A stretch of 20,277 nt of DNA from Gemmatimonadota bacterium. Its GTDB lineage: Bacteria > ARS69. Under the pieces are notes generated by a model. That model made no database searches, was not told where the DNA came from, and saw only the letters and a program-made list of their open reading frames with translations. The position numbers and the translations under genes are program-made. The DNA lies in contig JASLLL010000037.1 in NCBI GenBank assembly GCA_030747075.1, positions 1-20,277 on the forward strand. The letters are read 5' to 3'. This document shows, one piece after another, positions 15,164 to 20,277 of this stretch. The stretch's first letter is position 1. Every line of letters begins with the position of its first letter.

Positions 15164-18100
15164 TCAATGCTCCGTGGGAGCGGATCCCGTTTCCGGGAAG
15201 ATCCCGCCTGTGAATGTGAAACTACCCGACACCGATGCGAGGTTGCCTTCTGCGTCGGAGACCCAGATCTGCCATACATAAGTGGCGTCCTGCACCAGGT
15301 CCGCAAGTGCGGCCTGGAATGCCACGCCCGGCGAGTCGGAGGAGGCCAGCGCGCAGACCCGTTCATCGATGGAGCGCTCGCCCCAGCGAAGCACCCCGTA
15401 AGCGGCGGAGGTGGTCGTGAAGTCCACAGACGCCGACGACGGCCCCTGCGTCCAGAGGATGTCCTCCACGGCGAGCGCACCGGTCGCGCCTCCGCCAGCG
15501 GTCGCCGTGGGGGAGTTGGAGAGCCCGCCGATATTTCCGAAGTCATCCACGGCGCGCACCGCAAAGGCCAGCGTTTCTCCCGGAGGCAGCCCCCCGGCCA
15601 CCACAAGGTCCACCTGTCCCGCCACCCCCGGTTGCGGAAGATTGCCCACCGGCAGGGACGCGTCCCAGTCCGCCTCGGTCTGTATCGGGGTGGAACTCCG
15701 CCGCATCAGGTACGCGGTCGCACGCCCGCTCATTCCGTCATCCCCGGGGGCCGTCCACCACAGCGCGACTTCGCCCTCGCCCGCGCCGGTCAATACCGCA
15801 AGGTCTTCCACAGCCCCCGGGGGCACCGTATCCACTCCCCCGCCGGAAGTGGCCTCCGCCATCCACTCATGTCCGGACCCCGCCAATACCTGATGCACCT
15901 TGACCTGCATGTACTCCAAACGCGGGCAGGAGTGGCACCACGGGTAGGAAGAGCCATCTTCGAACGCGATGCGGCCGATGTCATAATAGCGTGCCCGGGG
16001 CGCCGGATCCGTCGCCCGCCGGAAGGCGGCGATCATGGCGTCGGATCCGCGCACGGTCCACATGTTCACATTGTTCCCGCCGGGGACATTCGTCCCGTCC
16101 CCCTCTGTCTGATAGTGAAAGTACCCGGGTTCGGAACCCGCACGATCCACCCAGGCCCGGTCCTCCATGAAGTCCGCATACGCCAGAAGCGATGCCACCG
16201 CCTCCGTCTCCACGACTCCCAGCTCCGATTCGATCTCATCCGCAAAGCGCCCGAGATTCCGCATGAGTATGGCGATCATCCACGGCTTGCACCGCCAGGT
16301 TCCGGACCAGTGGTTCTGCACAAACTCCTTGGTGTCCGCATGGCTCTCGGTCACGATCTTCCGGGCCGCATCCAGGTAGCGCGTATCCCAAGTGTGAAAG
16401 TACGCATCCAGCATGACCTGAAGCGCATGCCCGGGGCCCCGTTCCTCGCCTGTGGTTCCACTGATCCCCGGCATCCCCGGACCGTTCTCCACGCGCCATG
16501 CGACGCTCCCGGCCACTTCCATGGCCGCTTCCAACACATTCCGATCTCCGCTCAGGTAGTACCAGACGAGCATCCCGCGATTCCAGGTGTGCGCCATGTT
16601 CGGAGAGTCTCCCCGATGGGGATCGTCGATGCCGCTGTTGCCGTGCCCGGTGTGGTTCCACATCCCGTTCCACAGCCACGGAAGCGGACCCTCCTCGACA
16701 TGGTAGACATCGATGTCCGCCTGATGCTCATTCCCCTCCCTCGCGAGCTTCCACCACTTCCCGGAAAGGTCATCGTCCAGGCCCGCCGTCCGCAGCGCCT
16801 GCTGGATGAAGACGAAGCCGGTATCGTACTCAAGATTGTTGGCCGCATTGTTCGTATTGGGAGGATCGCCGCCGCCTTCGAAGTCGCTCCACAGGTCTCC
16901 GAAATCCTGCCACCCGTAGACATCGGCATCTTCCCGAATGTCCAGAAACCCCTGCGCACCCAGGGCATTGTGCTGTTCGTAGTCGGAAAAGGCCGCCGCA
17001 TCCCACGGCACAAGATCGTTCAGTGCATGCGTGTCTCCCGTCCACTGCGCAGCCGGGACCGCGCGGAGCGGATCCTGAAATGCCGCGGACACGCGCGAGA
17101 CATCACCCGCGACTTCATCTCCGGTGTGAAAGTGGAAGAGCGCCCAGTGGGTCTTTCGCTCGCCCGGACGATGCTCAAAAGCCGTGGCAAAGTCCCGCGG
17201 CATAAACCCGACGGAGACGGTCCCGTCTACGGCCACGGAGATTCGGTCCGGGAAGTTCTCCCAGAAGTCCCGGATGGAAACGGCGAGTCCCCGCGCGCCG
17301 TCGTTGATATCGACGAACCCGTCCGCACGGTCTCCAGCCAGCACGACCCATGACGCGTGCCCCGCCTGATAGCCGCGGAAGGAAGTCCCCTCCGTCACAT
17401 ACCAGTACGGACCGCCGCTGGAATCCTGATAGAGCCACGCCTGTGCCGTCAGATCTCCCGTGGCGACGGACTCCCCGCGTACTCCCTGGATTGCGTATCG
17501 GGGCGCGCCCGCCAGATTCACGCGTGTCACCAGCGAGAGATCTTCGAAGAGGAGACTGTTCTCCGCGCCCCCCACCGGTCCCTGCCCCGCCAGCCAACGG
17601 CACTTGGGCTGCGATCCATTGCTGTAGGTCGCCGTGGCCTGCCCGTTCGTCTGAGAGAACTGCACGCGAACATCACTCCGGCCACGCCACGCATGGATCC
17701 TCCCGGAGAACTCCAGATGCTCGCCCGCCATTCCGTCGTGGATTCCGCGGAAATGAATCACCGCGCGAATCGGTCCCGACTCCTCCACTTCCAGAACTTC
17801 CAGCGCGCTGACCGAGGAGAGATACGCCTGTCCCCCGGTTCCCTCCACGATCGAGCCATTGAGCACATCCGATGCAATCATCTTCTCGGACGCCTCAAAG
17901 ACACGATCGCCGTTCGTGTCCAGCCAGACTTCATCGAAGAGTGTGAAGGAGTCTCCGCGCACGGTGAAGCGGAGCGGCCCCGTGTCCACGGTGACGGCTC
18001 CGCCCGCCTCCACGACCGAGAGCCCCGCAGGCGGCGGGCTCCCCGTGCCATCGACAAGCCGGTACACAGAAGTCCCCCACGCGCTCACCGTCGCGGGGAA

Positions 18101-18361
18101 AGACACTTGAAGCCACTTGACCGAGCCGTCCCTCCAGGTGGCAAGCGGGAGAAACTGCGCGTCCACCCCCTCGATCGCCACATCACTTCCGGAGAGGACT
18201 TCTCCTTTGGGCAGGGGGATTCCACTGGTCACGATCTCCCCGGCTCGCGCGACACCCGCCGTCTCGCGAACGGTCAGCGGAACATCGAGCGCATCGGCCG
18301 TCCCCGCAAGCGCCAGAGACGCCAGGAGCAGTGCCGCGCCGACTGGCTTGCACGCTTTCAT
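15164..18361 (-). CDS. Secreted PcRGLX/YetA-like protein (rhamnogalacturonan-lyase type) with C-terminal FN3-like domains
   Basis: 1065 residues from ATG 18361; the earlier in-frame stretch to 18478 lies in the upstream gene. Signal peptide 1-24 (MKACKPVGAALLLASLALAGTADA). Residues 25-165 resemble the RIFT-barrel domain of the PcRGLX/YetA family (VPLTVRETAGVARAGEIVTS, then LPLATWRDGSVKWLQVSFPA). A central beta-rich part runs to about 470. An alpha/alpha-toroid-like part follows to about 840, rich in Trp, His and Asn (LWNGMWNHTGHGNSG, AHTWNRGMLVWYYLSGD). Two FN3-like domains close the protein (VPPGAVEDLAVL ... LAFAVRAVDDFGNIGG, and ALAVEDILWTQGPSSASVDF). Fungal PcRGLX cleaves rhamnogalacturonan; YetA and most relatives are uncharacterised, so the substrate is an inference. 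Unlike its neighbours it has no FlgD-like ending. It overlaps the upstream gene by ATGA; its own ribosome site is weak, which suggests coupled translation. Confidence 0.82.
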   Translation of the reverse strand: MKACKPVGAALLLASLALAGTADALDVPLTVRETAGVARAGEIVTSGIPLPKGEVLSGSDVAIEGVDAQFLPLATWRDGSVKWLQVSFPATVSAWGTSVYRLVDGTGSPPPAGLSVVEAGGAVTVDTGPLRFTVRGDSFTLFDEVWLDTNGDRVFEASEKMIASDVLNGSIVEGTGGQAYLSSVSALEVLEVEESGPIRAVIHFRGIHDGMAGEHLEFSGRIHAWRGRSDVRVQFSQTNGQATATYSNGSQPKCRWLAGQGPVGGAENSLLFEDLSLVTRVNLAGAPRYAIQGVRGESVATGDLTAQAWLYQDSSGGPYWYVTEGTSFRGYQAGHASWVVLAGDRADGFVDINDGARGLAVSIRDFWENFPDRISVAVDGTVSVGFMPRDFATAFEHRPGERKTHWALFHFHTGDEVAGDVSRVSAAFQDPLRAVPAAQWTGDTHALNDLVPWDAAAFSDYEQHNALGAQGFLDIREDADVYGWQDFGDLWSDFEGGGDPPNTNNAANNLEYDTGFVFIQQALRTAGLDDDLSGKWWKLAREGNEHQADIDVYHVEEGPLPWLWNGMWNHTGHGNSGIDDPHRGDSPNMAHTWNRGMLVWYYLSGDRNVLEAAMEVAGSVAWRVENGPGMPGISGTTGEERGPGHALQVMLDAYFHTWDTRYLDAARKIVTESHADTKEFVQNHWSGTWRCKPWMIAILMRNLGRFADEIESELGVVETEAVASLLAYADFMEDRAWVDRAGSEPGYFHYQTEGDGTNVPGGNNVNMWTVRGSDAMIAAFRRATDPAPRARYYDIGRIAFEDGSSYPWCHSCPRLEYMQVKVHQVLAGSGHEWMAEATSGGGVDTVPPGAVEDLAVLTGAGEGEVALWWTAPGDDGMSGRATAYLMRRSSTPIQTEADWDASLPVGNLPQPGVAGQVDLVVAGGLPPGETLAFAVRAVDDFGNIGGLSNSPTATAGGGATGALAVEDILWTQGPSSASVDFTTTSAAYGVLRWGERSIDERVCALASSDSPGVAFQAALADLVQDATYVWQIWVSDAEGNLASVSGSFTFTGGIFPETGSAPTEH

Positions 18362-20277
18362 CTCAGCCGCACCACCTTCCGCGTTCGCACCTGATCCACC
18401 CCTTCGAATCGCACAAAGTAGACTCCCGCCGCCGCGCGCTTCCCGGATGAGTCGTTTCCCCGCCACGACACGCTCCAACGGCCGGGCTCCGCCAACCCGT
18501 CCAGCAGCGTGACCACCCGCCGACCCGTGACATCAAACACATCCATCTTCACGCGTCCTCCGGGTGACGGCACATCGTACGCCAGCTCCGTCAAGGTGTG
18601 GAACGGATTCGGCCGGACCGGATGGAGCGCAAACTGCAGGGGAGTGGAATCAGCCGGAGCGGAGGTGATGTTCGAGGCGCTCACAAAGTCACTTTCCGTG
18701 CCGGAAGAGTCGACGCAGGAGATCCGATACCATGCCATCGAAACGGGCGGGCCGGGATCGACCCAGGAGAGTCCGGCCGTCTCGTGAACCTGCGTCTCGG
18801 GCGACGGGACGAACGAAACGGAAGAGCCCCGGTGTACTCGATAAAGCACGACATCGGCCTCCTCCGATGCGTTCCATGAAAGGCGCGCGCCTTCACCGGT
18901 GTCCGGCGTGATCGCAAACCCGGATGGCGGCATGGGTGGAGGGTCGTCGCTATTCGCCCATTCCACCGCAAGCTGTGAGCAGATCGCGTTCTGGTCCGGT
19001 CCCAGAACGAAGTGGGTGGATCGCCAGAGGAGCCCCTCCCCGGGAATCGCCAGGTCCACCCAGGACCGGTCAGGAGAGACTCCCTGCCAGGTGAATCCCC
19101 CGTCAGCGCTCGCTTCCCACGCCACAAGACCGCTCTGCTCGGAGCGAAGGCGCACGGAAGAAATGAGCGGCCCGCCTGTTGAGTCAAACGCACGCACAAT
19201 CCGCAGTCCGGACGCCCCGTCCGCGACATGGATGTCGTCTCCCGAAGCCGCGAGATCCTGCACGGATTCCGGGAAAGTCACCTCCCCCCGGTACAGGGGA
19301 GCGCCGGGCTGAGACACATCCAGCATGATGACCCGGGGGCCGTCCCCCACAAACGCGTGCCACCGATGGACCACGACCGCATCCGCGTCGAGGGCGGTGG
19401 GCCATGTCGCGACCAGCAAGGGAACTTCCGGATCCGCGATGTTGAATATGGAGAGCCCCCCCGGCCCGTCCGCGACATAGGCATGATCGCCGGAGAGCGC
19501 CACATCCCGCGCCGAACCGGGCGAGCGGACGGTCCCCAGGGGTTCCGGGCCGTCCGCATCTCGTACAGAGAAGAGGTGAATCCCGTAGCCCCGGTCCAGT
19601 GCAACCAGAACCTCGTTTTCCGCCACGACCCCGCGCGCATCGGCCACGCTTCCCACCAGTTCCTCCAGGAAGGGGCTGGCCGGAGAGCTCGCATCCACCA
19701 GCAGAAGCCCGCCTGTCCCGTCGGCGACATAGACCTGGTCCTCCAGCGGAAATGTCGCCCGGGCCTCCCCGGAAGTGTCCAGCGAACCCACCGTGGTCGG
19801 CGAGAGCGGATTCGCCACATCCACGATCGCAATCCCCGCAGTCCCGTTCGCCACGAAAACCAGACTGCCGATCGTCGAAAGTCCGTAAGCGGTCGCTGTC
19901 GTGGGCCATGTCCCGGCAATGGCCGGAGCCGCCGGATCCTGCAAGTCCACGACCTGCATGCCTTCCGTTCCGTCAGCGACGAATGCAACCTGCCCCGCAA
20001 TCGCCACGCCGCTCGCAAACCCCGGTGTCTGAACCGACCCGACTTCGGTGGGCGAGATGGCGCCCCGTCCCCCCGAGGGAGTCGCGATCACCACCGACTG
20101 GCCCCGATTCGCCGCCTGATCCAGCGACCCCGGACCGGACACCTGAATGGAAGCCAGCCCCGCCGAGTGGTCGGCCACGAACACATGATCCGTCCCGACA
20201 GCGACGCCGTAAGACCTGCCCTGCGTATCCAGCGAATCCACGCACACCGGCGCGAACGGGTCCGTCAGGTCGTAGAC
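18358..20277 (-). CDS. LVIVD-repeat beta-propeller exoprotein with FN3 and FlgD-like C-terminus (5' end outside window)
   Basis: The frame stays open to the right edge, so the true start lies beyond 20277; 639 residues are visible. About eight LVIVD-type repeats of roughly 42 residues fill 18358-distal positions 1-345, each with an F/YVADG core (VAFVADGTEGMQVVDLQDP, LVFVANGTAGIAIVDVANP, AYVADGPGGLSIFNIADP). They probably form a propeller. Next come a beta-rich region with WEASADGGFTW (about 355-430), an FN3 domain (about 435-535, GARLSWNASEEADVVLYRVHR) and a FlgD-like Ig module (about 545-639, PVRPNPFHTLTELAYDVP, FDVTGRRVVTLLDG, AAGVYFVRFEG, ending KVVRLR). LVIVD proteins are surface or secreted proteins of unknown function. 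The stop overlaps the next start as ATGA. Confidence 0.85.
   Translation of the reverse strand, partial: VYDLTDPFAPVCVDSLDTQGRSYGVAVGTDHVFVADHSAGLASIQVSGPGSLDQAANRGQSVVIATPSGGRGAISPTEVGSVQTPGFASGVAIAGQVAFVADGTEGMQVVDLQDPAAPAIAGTWPTTATAYGLSTIGSLVFVANGTAGIAIVDVANPLSPTTVGSLDTSGEARATFPLEDQVYVADGTGGLLLVDASSPASPFLEELVGSVADARGVVAENEVLVALDRGYGIHLFSVRDADGPEPLGTVRSPGSARDVALSGDHAYVADGPGGLSIFNIADPEVPLLVATWPTALDADAVVVHRWHAFVGDGPRVIMLDVSQPGAPLYRGEVTFPESVQDLAASGDDIHVADGASGLRIVRAFDSTGGPLISSVRLRSEQSGLVAWEASADGGFTWQGVSPDRSWVDLAIPGEGLLWRSTHFVLGPDQNAICSQLAVEWANSDDPPPMPPSGFAITPDTGEGARLSWNASEEADVVLYRVHRGSSVSFVPSPETQVHETAGLSWVDPGPPVSMAWYRISCVDSSGTESDFVSASNITSAPADSTPLQFALHPVRPNPFHTLTELAYDVPSPGGRVKMDVFDVTGRRVVTLLDGLAEPGRWSVSWRGNDSSGKRAAAGVYFVRFEGVDQVRTRKVVRLR

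Noticed and set aside
14951-17353. 800-codon open frame on the plus strand
   Set aside because: Lies antisense to the PcRGLX/YetA-like gene, is rich in Arg, His and Pro, and shows no domain or signal. It is a by-product of GC-rich coding DNA.
3299-18361. Identical length (1065 residues) of the OB/lamin-tail protein and the lyase-like protein
   Set aside because: The sequences and domains are unrelated, so the match is a coincidence.

Overview
The window is GC-rich bacterial DNA, densely packed, with ATG, GTG and TTG starts and many short gene overlaps. Several exported proteins end in FlgD-like Ig modules (the C-terminal, sorting-tag-like domain common in the FCB group). Lamin-tail, OB-fold and LVIVD-repeat exoproteins and a PorV/UPF0164-like outer-membrane barrel are also present. 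This suggests an uncultured FCB-type lineage (Eisenbacteria-like or a relative). That placement is inferred from protein architecture, not from a marker-gene phylogeny.

Layout. (A) 1-8004, minus strand: four envelope genes read right to left. They are a lamin-tail protein (6493-8004), a large OB/lamin-tail protein (3299-6496), a PorV-like barrel (2373-3302) and an outer-membrane barrel with two helix-hairpin-helix units, cut by the left window edge (1-2356). Two junctions are 4-nt ATGA overlaps and one gap is 16 nt, so this looks like one translationally coupled operon. (B) 8111-11205, minus strand: a carbohydrate-type ABC importer with two permeases and a lipoprotein binding protein, but no ATPase. 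A good sigma70-type promoter lies at 11261-11290. (C) 11369-13435, plus strand: a lone elongation factor G-like GTPase, transcribed divergently from the importer. (D) 13440-20277, minus strand: an LVIVD-propeller protein cut by the right edge, a PcRGLX/YetA-like polysaccharide-lyase-type protein, and a gluzincin metalloprotease gene interrupted by an in-frame TAG.

Most of the window encodes the cell envelope and exported proteins. Region A combines modules that in other proteins often bind nucleic acid (HhH, OB) or sit on extracellular nucleases (lamin-tail) with two outer-membrane barrels. A role at the cell surface in handling DNA or another polymer is possible but unproven. The lyase-like protein of region D and the importer of region B could act in sequence on a plant-type polysaccharide, but they are not in one operon.

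No tRNA, rRNA, CRISPR array, insertion sequence or phage gene was seen. No stretch over 300 bases lacks a gene. The only real gaps are 8005-8110 and 11206-11368, and both are annotated. The most notable oddities are the amber codon at 14664-14666, the unusual domain IV of the EF-G-like protein, and the HhH/OB/lamin-tail envelope operon.
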